This document shows, piece by piece, positions 11,093 to 21,684 of a DNA stretch of 64,000 nucleotides. Each line of letters begins with the position of its first letter. The first letter of the stretch is position 1. Source of the DNA: Incurvaria masculella (lineage: Eukaryota > Arthropoda > Insecta > Lepidoptera > Incurvariidae); NCBI GenBank assembly GCA_946894095.1, contig OX335655.1:13454001-13518000 (forward strand), written 5' to 3'. The position numbers were made by a program, and so were the translations under genes. The notes under the pieces are model-generated. The model saw nothing but the letters and a program-made list of their open reading frames with translations. It was not told the DNA's origin and did no database searches.

Positions 11093-11139
11093 ACATATTG
11101 TGTTTTGCCTGCAGAATCAGCAGGCAAAACACAATATGT
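11093..11139. repeat. Perfect 20-bp stem hairpin
   Basis: Left arm 11093-11112 (starting ACATATTGTG) and right arm 11120-11139 are exact reverse complements, separated by a 7-base loop (AGAATCA). A perfect stem this short and unmutated suggests a recent snap-back duplication; a small-RNA precursor is possible but unsupported. Confidence 0.85.
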
Positions 11140-11288
11140 AATCGGACACGAAGAGAGAATGAATTAAGAAAAATCGACGAAAAAGATTTACGCAGCGATA
11201 AAGAAGAACATACTTACCTTCACTAAATCAATGACGTGCTTTCTATGTAAAGTCATATACTTATGAACAACAATGTAAGCATACCTTT

Positions 11289-11688
11289 GATGCTCGTGGT
11301 CTAGGGGCTAGGGGACTTGCCTTTCATGCGGCAGGTCTAGGTTAAAATCCTCGCCCCGATCATGCACTACTTTCTTTATCTTTCTGAGTTGGATAAGTGA
11401 ATTTCGTTACGAATACGAGATGTTCCATGGCGAACCCATGTAAACTGTACGCTCCCTTCCCCTACTAGGCGGAACTGTCCCCAACTGTCCCGACTGGTAT
11501 CACAGCATTGGAAGAAAATATGGTCGAAGCGGCAATAAAGAATTGTGTTTTCCATCCAATTCAGTATTGCCCGTGCTCATAAACGGAAGGTCCTGGCATC
11601 GCACCTAATTCCTTTCTGGAATGTGGTGAATTGGGCTAGTATCATAACATTAGCTGTATGGTATTAGCCATCCATGACAGATTCCAAG
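11289..11688 (+). mobile_element. SINE-L copy with tRNA-like head (nearly full length)
   Basis: The head CTCGTGGTCTAGGGGCTAGG contains an A-box-like stretch, and GGTTAAAATCC at about 11341 is a decayed B box. It is followed by the linker TTTCTGAGTTGGATAAGTG and the full SINE-L body to ATTAGCCATCCATGACAG. No clear oligo(A) tail remains. Confidence 0.85.
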
Positions 11689-12879
11689 AACAAAAATAAC
11701 TCAGAGAATTGAGATATTGACAACTCAGAGAACCACCAGGAGACCATATTTTCCTGAGCTTATTTACTGAGATAAAAAATCTTAAATCGAGAGACTTAAA
11801 AAAAAGGAGGAGGTTCTCAATTCGTTGGATTTTGTTTATCGAGTTATTGGTTAATAAGCTCTCTCCCTCACATTTCCAGCACAATGTAAAACTACCTTAT
11901 GAAGACAATATCAAGCCTAGCATGGTCGCTTCTCGGCTGCTCCCATCCTCTCTTCAAGCATCACACCAACGTCCCGGCGCGTACATAGGTTGATTTTACA
12001 CTCTACTTTTTTTAGGATTTAATTTAGGATGAAACGAAAGATTCCACGTAGAAACCTATGAGCACTGAAGTAAGCTCATAGGAACCCATGGTTTCCGAGT
12101 GGTTCATTGAGTCGGAGGTACCCATACACGGGCAACTAAATTAGCTCAAATTCGATTTCGTCGTCACGACAACATCCAGCAATCTCCGGAAACATGATGT
12201 ATGGACAAGTATGGATCTATTAATGTAGCAATTAATTGCCCGCATGTGGCGAGCAAGTGCACGCATACGTGGCAATTCGAAAAACAATTCACCAGCGACA
12301 GGAAAAGTATGAAGCGATGTGGATTAATTGCCTGTGTAGTAACACACCGTTAAAAATATATAATAAATGACACAATACATAAAACCTAATAATAATCTAG
12401 AGAAGCGAAATGGGTATCTTATCGCACTATATCGTCTTTGTCAACCACTCGTCTACGCAGAGATGCCGCGACATGCGTATGATTATGTGTAATTAAAAAC
12501 AATAAACCACCACGCACAGTATTGATAACATCTGTGTCCACGTTCGCCGTATTTGCGGCAAAATTTGAAATGTTGACGCAAAAATGAAAGCATCCAAGCA
12601 CCGGTGCTTGCAGACGAATGGTCCATTAGGGACGGTAGCAGAGATGAGATACGTGTCAAGAATACGGCATCTCTACAATGAACCCCGGTTGCATTGAAAC
12701 GAGACGCATCAGAGTAAACAAATTCGTTCGCTATGGCAACCCCAATCAACGTTTATATGTATACGTTGTTGCCCGACTAGCTGTTACGTCATCAGGGTTA
12801 TAATATTGCCAAACTGATTTCGATAAAAAATTACATAAGGTACTTATTATCCAAATGTACAATAAACACTCAGCCAAGT
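11689..12879. other. No gene recognised; includes a common lepidopteran GGAGGAGGTTCTCAATTCG motif
   Basis: Around 11798-11828, AAAAAAGGAGGAGG followed by TTCTCAATTCG matches a motif often seen in lepidopteran repeats; a sister copy is at 45285-45320. The rest shows nothing recognisable. Confidence 0.45.
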
Positions 12880-13080
12880 GCGATTCAAGTTCTCATATCG
12901 TGACTTGCGGACACACTTACGAAAATTAACGATCAAATCATAACACTGGAATGAAATAGACATCCTGAACTCTACGGTTGACGTCAATATGACAGAATGA
13001 GATCTCGAATTCGTCTCCATTTCCGGTGTACCGTTTTCAGAGTAAACGTCCGTACAGACGTACATTGCTCTACTATTGTG
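12880..13080 (-). repeat. Interspersed repeat F1, copy 2
   Basis: On the minus strand it reads ACACCGGAAATGGAGACG and GAGATCTCATTCTGTCAT, then TAGAGTTCAGGATGTC, aligned with 2355-2530 and 13745-13870. Shared peptide-like frames are present but differ by stops, so I treat it as noncoding. Confidence 0.65.
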
Positions 13081-13639
13081 GGCTTTACTTGCGAACCTTA
13101 GAAGAATCGATAGCAAACAATTTCCAACATTTCTTTATCATCCAATTTGTTGTTCGATTGGAAAACTTATAGATCTAAGTATGTACGAGTAGACCACTAT
13201 TTCGTCCATAACAATTTATTCCTCACTTACCCGGTCCAATTTACTCGGCACAAATGTCCCTCCCAGAACTCGCTAACTACTCAACTTACATTACCTAATG
13301 GAGCTAATGAACCCCTGGGGAGTGAGCCCGGGGGACGCGGAATTCCTCTCGCAAAGTTCTCGCGGACAGGGCACGTCAAATATGCAGGAATTTCACAACT
13401 GAGCGAGATGTTCAGAAATGGGATGAAGGTAGCGACCACAGAAGAGAAAAGGAAAGAGACGTGGCATGTGGCCGTTAACGGGACTTCACTGTATTACCTA
13501 ATATGTTATAAATACTGCCGTATGGACCAAGTGTGCATGTGGGGAATCCGGTCTCTTGAATCCGGGAAAATCGCTCTTGAGACATGGGCATAGTTTACAC
13601 GCACGAGCTAGAGGCACATTTAAGTTTGGCGCGAATTGT
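13081..13639. other. Unrecognised open frame between two F1 copies
   Basis: A plus-strand frame of 148 codons (13147-13593) has no domain that I recognise, and its composition matches the surroundings. It is probably chance, or part of a larger unknown repeat whose ends are the F1 segments. Confidence 0.3.
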
Positions 13640-14000
13640 ATGCACACAGTCCAAACATCTCGCCACTAAGAGCGAATGATCTCTCGAAATGCGTTCGCAC
13701 ATACACAAACCCTCCAATACGTCTCCGACTATGTTTGCGTGTGGCACGTATGTTAACGATCAAATATATACACTAGAAAGAGAAAGAATTTCCAAGTCCC
13801 TTTTACTCAAATTTTGATGTCAATATGACAGAATGAGATCTTGAATTAGTATTTATTTCCGGAGTGTAGCTTTCAGAATATGCGTCCGTACATTTGAATT
13901 GGGTTAGTAATTTTAGAAAATTGGAGACAACGGGTCTCATAGTAAGCGCGCTAGATGGCACATCTCCTTCCTTTTTTATCTGTGTTGGCGACCATTTTGT
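13640..14000 (-). repeat. Interspersed repeat F1, copy 3 (longest)
   Basis: It contains the F1 core (GACAGAATGAGATCTTGAA on the plus strand) and extra flanks. Those flanks recur at 31785-31970: ACAAACCCTCCAATACGTCT, and GGGTCTCATAGTAAGCGCG followed by a segment ending CACATCTCCTTCC. A trace of the latter occurs at 35985-36010. Confidence 0.6.
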
Positions 14001-14372
14001 AGCGTTCATTTGCATGTTTACCTAACTAACTTCAATTGTATGGTTGTCGTTATCCCAACTCTCTCCATCACCAACCTAACTATGCCTCGTGCCAGATAAT
14101 GGCAGATATCGCCATTGATGTACCAGAAATTAGCTAAATGTCTGCGTAGAACGCGATAGTAGCCGAAATGACTAACATTGATGAATCCTGGAAGAAGCCT
14201 TGGTGTTGTGCTCTTGGATTCAAGCCACTTCTAATAGCCGCGCGCATGGTGTGAATACTGTATTGCCTCCTTATCTTGCGTGAGGTATAGTTTAAAATTC
14301 GACAGGAATAAAATCATTAGGAACTTCACCAACTCTGCTAAATTTCATGAAATTTAATTGGAAATATTTGTT
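14001..14372. other. No recognised feature
   Basis: No coding frame or repeat recognised. Confidence 0.5.
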
Positions 14373-14745
14373 AATGGATGGCTTAGACCACACAACTACC
14401 GTCATGAAATTAGCCCAATAACCGCAATCCCGAAGAAGTCCGTTGCCATGCCGGAACTTTCCCTTTATGAGCACGGCTACATTTAACTGGATGGAAAACA
14501 CGGACAATTTGTAACCGTCGCTTCAAACATAGTTTCATCCAATGCGGTGGTAACACTGTGTGGGCTTAACCCTGCCATCTAGTAGTTTAACTAGGGTATC
14601 GAAATATTGGAACAGCTCGCATTCGTAATTAAACGCAACTACCCAACTTAGAAAGAAACACAAAGTGTTGCATGACCGGATCGGGGATTTGAACCCATAA
14701 CCTCTAACATGACAGGCACTAGCCCCTACGCCACGAGCTATCTAT
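14373..14745 (-). mobile_element. SINE-L copy with tRNA-like head
   Basis: The body is recognised by GATGGCTTAGACCACACAAC, ATTTAACTGGATGGAAAACA and the CGCATTCGTAATTAAACGC linker. At the right end the minus strand reads AGCTCGTGGCGTAGGGGCTA (A box) and GGGTTCAAATCCCC (near-perfect B box at about 14685-14697). The body has lost some segments, but the Pol III promoter is better preserved than in most copies. Confidence 0.88.
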
Positions 14746-15839
14746 AACTGTATTTCACTTGTATCCATAGGCCAAGCGGCTATGGTGGACAGATTGGTCA
14801 AAACTTGGACATCATCGCTTCGACGACACGCATTGCTCGCTAAGTTGGCCCACCAGAGTCGGACCGATTTGCCAGCGGCGTACACCGCCACGAGTGAACA
14901 CCGCTGATGCAGACGCCTTCTGTCGTCGTAAAAGTTATACTTATGGGATTGTTCAAAATAAATGAAAAGAAGGCCATTGAGTGTCGCAGACGGAACGTGT
15001 AGTTATTGCTAAAATGTAGAGGTCGGTACCTCTGCCAACTGATGTACGCAGGAAACACTGACGTAAGTGAATTCGCGAGAATCTGTTGTTGCTCGTTTTA
15101 AATGGAAGCCGGCATATACTCAGAAACCAATAACATTCTTGGTGAAAACGATGCATTAATTGCAAACCATCGATATTGCAAACACTTCCTTTACTTATAT
15201 TATAAATCTGGCTCGACATGCTGTAGCGTCCTGGCGTCTTGATGACTAGACCACAACTTCCACGGATAGGTCATGAAAATATAAAAGTGAAATAATTTTA
15301 ATTAGATACTTACCTCAAGTATATACATTTCAATAAGTAATTATTTATTATTACGGTAATTATCATGTACTTACTTATTTTAAAAACGATTACTTATTAT
15401 TTATCTTTCATGATTTAATTTGAGAATATTGTATTCTTACACATCCTCACACTACACACATAAGTAACCTGTCGCCTTTAAACCGAAAATATCCATACTG
15501 GCTGTAAACATATTTGCTGTCATGACAACGTAACGGGCCCTCCCTCGCGCGGCTATTTCATACTCATTTGCGCCTATTAACGAAGTAACCGTAGATATAC
15601 ATAAGTGTTACCGAAGATAATATGTATTAATAATGCGGGTAGCGCGTAAGTTACGGACCGTCGCCTCCAAACTAACGCGTCAACGAAGCGTTTAAAACTT
15701 CTGAGGAACAGGGTTAGGGTTAGGCTTAGCCCATTAGCGGGGCACCAGCGTGACTTCCTAGTAATCCCTACACAGCCTTTGACTCCATATTTCCACAAAT
15801 GGAGGGCACCGCTGACAATCTATATTAATATAAAATATC
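14746..15839. other. No recognised feature; AT-rich stretch at 15290-15440
   Basis: Several minus-strand open frames of 70-90 codons show no domain. GGGTTAGGGTTAGG at 15714-15727 is a short telomere-like run, too short to interpret. Confidence 0.45.
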
Positions 15840-16087
15840 TGAAGAGTTTGTTTGTTTTTTTGTTTGAACGCGCTAATCACTGGAACTGCCAGTCGAATTT
15901 TAAATATTCTTGCATTAGATAGCCCAATTCTTGGAAAAAGTTATTGGCTATTTAACATCACGCTACGATCCTTAGGAGCCGAGAAAAAAGAAAAAGTCAG
16001 AAAAAACGTGCATTTTACCAGGCTCCGCTCCAATGATTGTCAAAGACCAACTTTACCCGTGCGGAGCCAGGCACCTCCGCTATATCT
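15840..16087 (+). repeat. Lepidopteran interspersed repeat, fragment (GAACGCGCTAAT family)
   Basis: GAACGCGCTAATCACTGGAA, TAGATAGCCCAATTC and ATCACGCTACGATCC match a repeat that is very common in lepidopteran genomes. Only an internal stretch is present, ending at the next element. Confidence 0.6.
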
Positions 16088-16686
16088 AATACTAGCGGCC
16101 CGCTCCGGCTTCGCACGGGTATAAAATATTTTCCCGCAATATTTTTTCGCAATTTATCTTCGAAAATATTCATTTAAATCATATGCTGTAAAGGGCCATA
16201 TAGATCTATATTAAATCAACAATGTATCTAAAGTATTTAATTGGATAAGGATTAATGCTGTATTGGTTAAAATCGCTTCGAAAATTAGCCATTATTTGTC
16301 GTAAAAAGTAAATGACAAAAAAATGATATTGTGGGATATCCATAAGAGATAGACATATATTATCGCTGAGTTTTCTATAGACTTTTTTAATGTGTACAAT
16401 ACTTATAGTACAATATTTTGATAAATCTCGTAGGGTTCAGCCTGCGCTTGCAATGTAAACGGAAAAAAAATAATTATTTACGACATCACATCAGAAACCT
16501 CAAAAATAACAGTATTTCTCCACTATTTAATGGATGTTATTATATATATAAATCTTCCTCTTCAATCACTCTATCTATTAAAAAAAACGCATCAAAATCC
16601 GTTGCGTAGTTTTAAAGATTTAAGCGCACATGGGGATATAGTGATATAGGGACAGAGAAAGCGACTTTGTTTTATACTATGTAGTG
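16088..16686 (+). mobile_element. Lepidopteran non-autonomous repeat, apparently complete
   Basis: It runs from TACTAGCGGCCCGCTCCGG to TTTATACTATGTAGTGAT. Internal landmarks are AATGGATGTTATTATATA, CACTCTATCTATTAAAA and CCGTTGCGTAGTTTTAAAG. I recognise this layout from many lepidopteran sequences. Related 5' ends (TACTAGCTG..GGTACCCGGCT) are at 34276, 51128 and 56180. It carries no coding capacity; class (SINE-like or Helitron-like) is not settled. Confidence 0.65.
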
Positions 16687-16807
16687 ATGCTCACAAATGG
16701 TGGGCACTACTGACGTACATTTAATATGTTTGCAGGCATTCGTAACCCATGAATTCCCCATAAGTTATATTCGTCCACTGTTTGTCAGCGGTTGCGACAA
16801 TGTTCTT

Positions 16808-16852
16808 AACACACACACACACACACCCTCACACACACACACACACACCCTT
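16808..16852. repeat. (CA)n microsatellite
   Basis: Two CA runs separated by ACCCTCAC. A similar CA/CCCTCA stretch occurs at 19922-19953. Confidence 0.95.
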
Positions 16853-17109
16853 GTTCGCGGGATGCGGATCGTGCGGACCTTGACAAATTTACCGATTGTG
16901 CGGGCTAGGTGTTCCCGACTAGTTACGCGAGTGTATTTCGGAAGACTTTGTAGCGCCATCTCTCTCGAACACGGCAGTCTATCCGGAATATCTATACACT
17001 CGATAGAGACAGATATATACGTAATTAAAAAACGTGACAAAAATCGGTCTTCTGCGGGCCTCAACGTTCGTGCGGTCCGACCGCATATGCCTCAATACAT
17101 ACGTTTTAA

Positions 17110-17420
17110 TACACTGACCGCATAAACGTTTGAGAGTACCTTTTTACACTGGCCCGCATAATATTAAATGCCGTACTTATTTACACAACGTCCGCATAAA
17201 AGATTAGGCGTACTATTTTACACTCGCCCGCATAATATTAAATGCCGTACTTATTTACAAAACGTCCGCATAAAACATTAGACGAACTATTTCACCCTCG
17301 CCCGCATAATATTAAATGCCGTACTTATGTACACAACGTCCGCATGACACATTTGACGTACTTTTTTACACTCCCCGCATAATATTAAATGCCGTACTGA
17401 TTTACACAACAACTCCCGCA
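17110..17420. repeat. 74-bp tandem repeat, about four copies
   Basis: CCCGCATAATATTAAATGCC recurs at 17153, 17227, 17301 and 17374, giving spacings of 74, 74 and 73 bp. A last partial unit has its CCCGCA at 17415. Each unit also carries ACGTCCGCAT. No coding potential. Confidence 0.93.
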
Positions 17421-17449
17421 TAGCACAGTGTATTTCAGGTAGCGACTGC

Positions 17450-17505
17450 ATCTGGTGATCGAGTTCCATATAATGGCTCGTGCCCGTATCCTCAGTTCAA
17501 TAAAA
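17450..17505 (+). repeat. MITE-D terminal fragment
   Basis: GTGATCGAGTTCCATATAAT and GGCTCGTGCCCGTATCCTCAG match the terminal repeat of the MITE-D element at 40302-40630. The other end was not found. Confidence 0.7.
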
Positions 17506-18499
17506 AAAAATTACATTATAAATTTTTTGTTTCTCACTTCATTCTAATTTTTAACTTATTAAAAAAATCTAATTTTATTGAAATAGGTAAGTTCTTCTTA
17601 TAAATCTTTATCAAATTAACATTGCTATAAAAACATGTTTTTTATTTTAATTTTCAGAGTTGAAATGCATAAATTATGAAAATATTGATATAGATATTAA
17701 TAATGCCATCAACGAAATGCAAAAAAAAGTATAGAAAAAAATCATTGCTCCAAATATGTACTCAGATAGGACTTATAGGACTGATAGTACAAATTCACGT
17801 TTGTCAAAAGACGGATAGTCATTGCCGCTTATATTTTCTATCAAAATAATCTGACTATAATTTTATTAATAAACGTATGGAATCACTTTATCGGATGGAT
17901 AAGCAGAAGCGTAAATAAATCCGTCGAATAGTTATCTGGCCGTCTATTGAAAAATCAGCACTTTAATTGAATGACCATAATATATCCTAGGTTCAAAGAT
18001 AGCAAAAGAGCCCACAATTTGGTCCATATTTTAGGCTCTAAATTATTTGAATCATCCAAGATTCAAAAATATTTCTTCGACAACGGATAGCACTTGCTAT
18101 TCAGCGGGGCAATGCAGCATGCAGCTTTCGGAAAACTTAAAATAAAAGAAAGAGGAGATATTTTTCTTAGTTTAATTTTATTTCAATAGTTTTAGTTACT
18201 TTTTGTTAATTACTTTGAAAAAGGGTGTTGCTCAATTGTATTGTCACGTGTATTTTAAAAATAAATTATCATACATATTTTTTTTTAAACTTTTAAAAAT
18301 TTTCTGGATAATATTTTTTTTAATTGGTTCGGGTAAACTGTGACAGGTCAGGTTTTAGTTAATGCCAGTAAGAAAATATGAGTGTGCAGTCTGATCCCTT
18401 TTGTTCCTTCGTACTTGAAGGATATTTTAATAGTGCTACCTACATAGGATAAGGATAAGAAATGCTGAAGTTATGACAACATTGATATAGAGATTACTG
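17506..18499. other. AT-rich, with a short QRGNA fragment near 18095
   Basis: CTTGCTATTCAGCGGGGCAA at about 18095 translates to LAIQRGNAA, the recurrent retroelement peptide. The rest is AT-rich without recognised features. Confidence 0.45.
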
Positions 18500-18947
18500 T
18501 AGCCACATATGAGAAGGTAGTCCCCAGTACCTGTTGGCGGCTTTGGGTTCAATTCAGCGCCGAGCGGTCCGTCTTATTGGGGACCCACAATTCACTGCTG
18601 GCTTGGAGTCCCTGAGCCACAGACGGTTTGTGGAGTCGCTTAGTCTGTTCTACATGTACTAACATGGACGTTACTCTATGGAACTTGCATCCCTTATTCC
18701 TCCCCATTCTACCTATATCCGGAGCACCAGCCACAGAGAATCTGAGCACCCTCTTGTGGTTGACATAAGGCTTTTGATATCGAACCGTTTCTCAAACTCA
18801 TTTCTCTGCCGCACCGCCCAGAAATGGAACTGTCTGCCGGCGGGTGCCTTTCCTAATACCTATAACCTGGAAGTTTTCAAGCGTCATTTGAACAAACTCG
18901 ATAGCTCAGCAATAGTCCGCAAATCCGCTGGTTTGGTGCCTCGCTGA
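18500..18947 (+). pseudogene. LINE ORF2 C-terminal fragment (Jockey/CR1 group)
   Basis: Translation gives SIQRRAVRLIGDP, then HRRFVESLSLFYMY with a stop at about 18660. After that comes HGRYSMELASLIPPHS, SHRESEHPLVVDI, RFSNSFLCRTAQKWNCLPAG and FPNTYNLEVFKRHLNKL, ending at TGA 18945-18947. This order (IQRRAVRL, then R..FL.RTA..WN.LP, then FK..L) is typical of the region after reverse transcriptase in Jockey/CR1-type LINEs. The in-frame stop shows it is inactive. A related fragment is at 41855-41957. Confidence 0.82.
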
Positions 18948-18959
18948 GCGTGGTTCGCG

Positions 18960-19121
18960 AGGACACGGATAATTTATCATTGCCGGTTCAAGCATAGTTA
19001 TCAAGTAAGCGGTTCATCCAATGCGGTGGTACCAATCCGGGCGGGTTTAACCCTACCACCTATTAGGGGAAGGGAACCTACAGCTTACCGTGGGTTCCGA
19101 ACCATGGTACTGCTTGCATTC
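18960..19121 (-). mobile_element. SINE-L fragment abutting the LINE
   Basis: GGACACGGATAATTTATCATTGCCGG, CATCCAATGCGGTGGTACCA and CCCTACCACCTATTAGGGG belong to the SINE-L body. Both ends are missing. The left end touches the LINE stop codon, which suggests insertion into or next to it. Confidence 0.8.
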
Positions 19122-19399
19122 TACTTGGTACTACTTACTGTCTTGGTACTACTTTTAAAACTATGTTATTATCACTGTAAGAATTTTTATAAATTTGAGT
19201 TTTACGTATTCTGAGAGTTCAAGTTTTTAAATATTTTTTTTAAAAATAATGACGAAAGACGCAGTTAATAGTTTTAGTTAATTTTGATTCAAATTAAATA
19301 ATGATGTTAAGGTAAATACAATAATTACTCATTTATTCGTTTTCATTTATATCTCGCATATTTATTATATTCAGTGCTTAAATACGCAAATTTTGTAAC
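19122..19399. other. No recognised feature
   Basis: AT-rich, nothing recognised. Confidence 0.5.
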
Positions 19400-19870
19400 T
19401 CACTACACACTCCTCCAGTACCGCTTGCAAATCAAGTGCGGACGTCTGCAGACCTTACCAACCGTACGAAAATAAATTTATTTACCTACCTTAACATACC
19501 TCTCCTATATCAACTGCAAGTAAAGTGCGGACGTCCGCACAATCTGATGAGCGTACGAACATTTACACACTTGACATTAACAAATATACGATACTTTATT
19601 TTTTACCTACTTCAACACACTCCTCCTGTACCAACTACGAATAAAGTGCGGACGTCCGCATAATCTGATAAGCGTACGAAAATTTACACACTTTGGACTG
19701 GTGGCGCCAGTTGCGGACACACTCTGTATTATGCGGACAAGTATTATGCGGACGTCCATTTGGAAACGCCCATATTTCACCAGTGAACCAATCAGAACCT
19801 GAGGATTCGATCTATATATTTGAAACAGCACCTTAAAATTGTGCGGACGTCCGCACAATCTTCCGGCCCG
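19400..19870. repeat. Degenerate tandem array carrying the palindrome GTGCGGACGTCCGCAC
   Basis: The palindrome or a close variant begins at 19436, 19525, 19646, 19747 (half) and 19841. Each of the first three is preceded by a CTCC..TA(T/C)C-AACTGC-like stretch and followed by CTGATGAGCGTACGAA-like sequence. Unit length varies (89, 121, about 100, 94 bp). The motif ACGTCCGCAT links it to the 74-bp array at 17.1 kb. Confidence 0.85.
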
Positions 19871-19921
19871 CATAAGCGTGCATTCTGTCAAGCTTGCACA
19901 ATACTTGACACGCGAACGCCC

Positions 19922-19953
19922 TCTCACACACAAACACACACACCCTCACACAA
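19922..19953. repeat. CA-rich microsatellite
   Basis: CTCACACACAAACACACACACC followed by CTCACACAAAC; resembles 16808-16852. Confidence 0.85.
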
Positions 19954-21185
19954 ACGAATGGTGACTGAAAACCAACGTTGCTTGATGTGACACCACTAGT
20001 GCAACACCGAGTGTACGAAAGGACAAAAAACCAAAATCAATGTCAACGTACGATCAAACACGTCACTTTGTGTGGACAGTATGAACGGCCGTCTCTTCGT
20101 GCAACCGAGGCTGAGTCACAATGCTTTTCGGTTTTTTTTTTAAAACATATGGTTTTATCACTGTAACCATTTACTTAATCATCATTCTGTTATTTTAAAT
20201 GAGCTGTCTTTTTTTTCTCTTTAAATTCTAGCTCTTTGATTCCTGAACTGTGAGGCCTTATTCGACGTTGGTTTACCAAATCACAAATTACAGCTCATTG
20301 AAAAACACTTTATGTATTTTCTAAGTAAATTTTCTATCGTTAGTAAAATTTAGTTAATTGTTCCTTTACAGGTTTTTTGTTGTTTATTTAACAGAAACTA
20401 GATTTATATTTAAATCAATATATTTTCTTATTTTACCTCTTATAAAGTCAAATCTATACGCATACGATTGGTGCAAATATTAGAAATAAATACAATGTTA
20501 AAGAAGTATTTTTTTCTAATTTTTTTTTTCTTCTTCTTTCTTCTTTTAACTCAAATTTATGCATGTAGGGACATGTACTTGATATAATTTTAAATTACCT
20601 AATAAACATATTAGTTCTTACCGTATATAAAAAAAAAAATTTGTGTCGAACTTAATTTCATATAAAACAACATATCATATATAAACATAATTTTCCTAAA
20701 GGCTTCGTTCAAAAGTATAAAGGATTTATAAAGGAGAAAAAGAGGGAAGTAGAAGGAGGACAATAAAATAAAAAAAAAACGTAAAAACACCTGCCACTGC
20801 CGAACTTCTTAACAAATCTTTGCCCACCCTACCGTCACTTCCACTGCAACGAACACTTTTGTCCGCAGCACCTGCTTGGAACTTCGTCACGCTGCGTTGG
20901 AAGTAGGGTTGGCATGTGAACGAAAAATCAGCTAGGTATTGTTTCGTTATTAATTAGCTAATCCCGTGGTCCTTTAGTTGTTAAAATATTTCGTCGGGCT
21001 GTGAAACTGGATACATTTTCATTGTCTTCATTGTCATTGAAATGGTTTGCCAGATGCATTTACTAGTAAATAGCTGCCTCTAGGTAGCTAATAATTTTTT
21101 TTCCAAATGTTTTTTAAGCGGATTAAAAACTAAAAAAATAATTTTCGGATACGAAAAACGTAGGGTGCCCGGCCCGGACAGTTAC
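19954..21185. other. AT-rich, no recognised feature
   Basis: Long T- and A-rich stretches, and a purine-rich patch at 20728-20775. No gene or repeat family recognised. Confidence 0.5.
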
Positions 21186-21330
21186 TCTGCACGCTCGTGT
21201 TTTCTACTGTAGATTTTTATTATATTACTGTCTGTTGCGTTTTCACGCCTAACCGCTAAACCAATTTTGGTGAATTTCTGTACAGAGAAAGCCTGGACCA
21301 TGGATCTCGAAGAAGAACATAGGCTACCTC
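21186..21330 (-). repeat. Fragment of the lepidopteran TACTAGC-type repeat
   Basis: CTGTCTGTTGCGTTTTCACG and CCAATTTTGGTGAATTTCTG are the reverse complement of the 3' half of the copy at 51128-51640. Confidence 0.65.
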
Positions 21331-21334
21331 ATGC

Positions 21335-21545
21335 CATGACCTTCCTTTTATTGTACAGCAACATTGAACTGGATGGAAAACACGGACAACTTTCATTGTC
21401 GCTTCGACCATAGTTCATTCGGTGCGATGGTACCAACCTGGGTGGGATTAGCCCTATCACCTAGTAAGTAAGCAATGGGGCCTAGAGTTTAACGTGGAAT
21501 CCGAACCACGAACGACGAATCCCTTAATCGGCTCAGACGGGTACG
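21335..21545 (-). mobile_element. SINE-L copy (subfamily 2), head unclear
   Basis: CATGCCATGACCTTCCTTTT, TTGAACTGGATGGAAAACA, and CCTAGTAAGTAAGCAATGGG then TTTAACGTGGAATCCGAACC. The last part has the same spelling as the copy with the 5S-type head (58141-58180). Beyond 21515 the sequence differs, and no A or B box could be found. Confidence 0.75.
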
Positions 21546-21684
21546 GAAGTAAATGCAGTGGGTCCAATTGTATGTTTTTACGTGCCGGAACCCACACATC
21601 ACAAAAAGTTTCTAATATGTAAAATGCATTATTTGTATGGCCTCATCGAATAAATGCATTTCATTCAACGCTGAAGAGTCAAGG

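Noticed and set aside
11289..11360. A true tRNA gene
   Set aside because: The A and B boxes are present, but no intact cloverleaf could be drawn and a SINE body follows directly.
15714..15727. GGGTTAGGGTTAGG as telomeric DNA
   Set aside because: Only two units, and of the TTAGGG rather than the insect TTAGG type.
17110..17420. Possible CRISPR-like array (regular 74-bp spacing)
   Set aside because: The whole unit is repeated, with no unique spacers, and the genome is an insect's.
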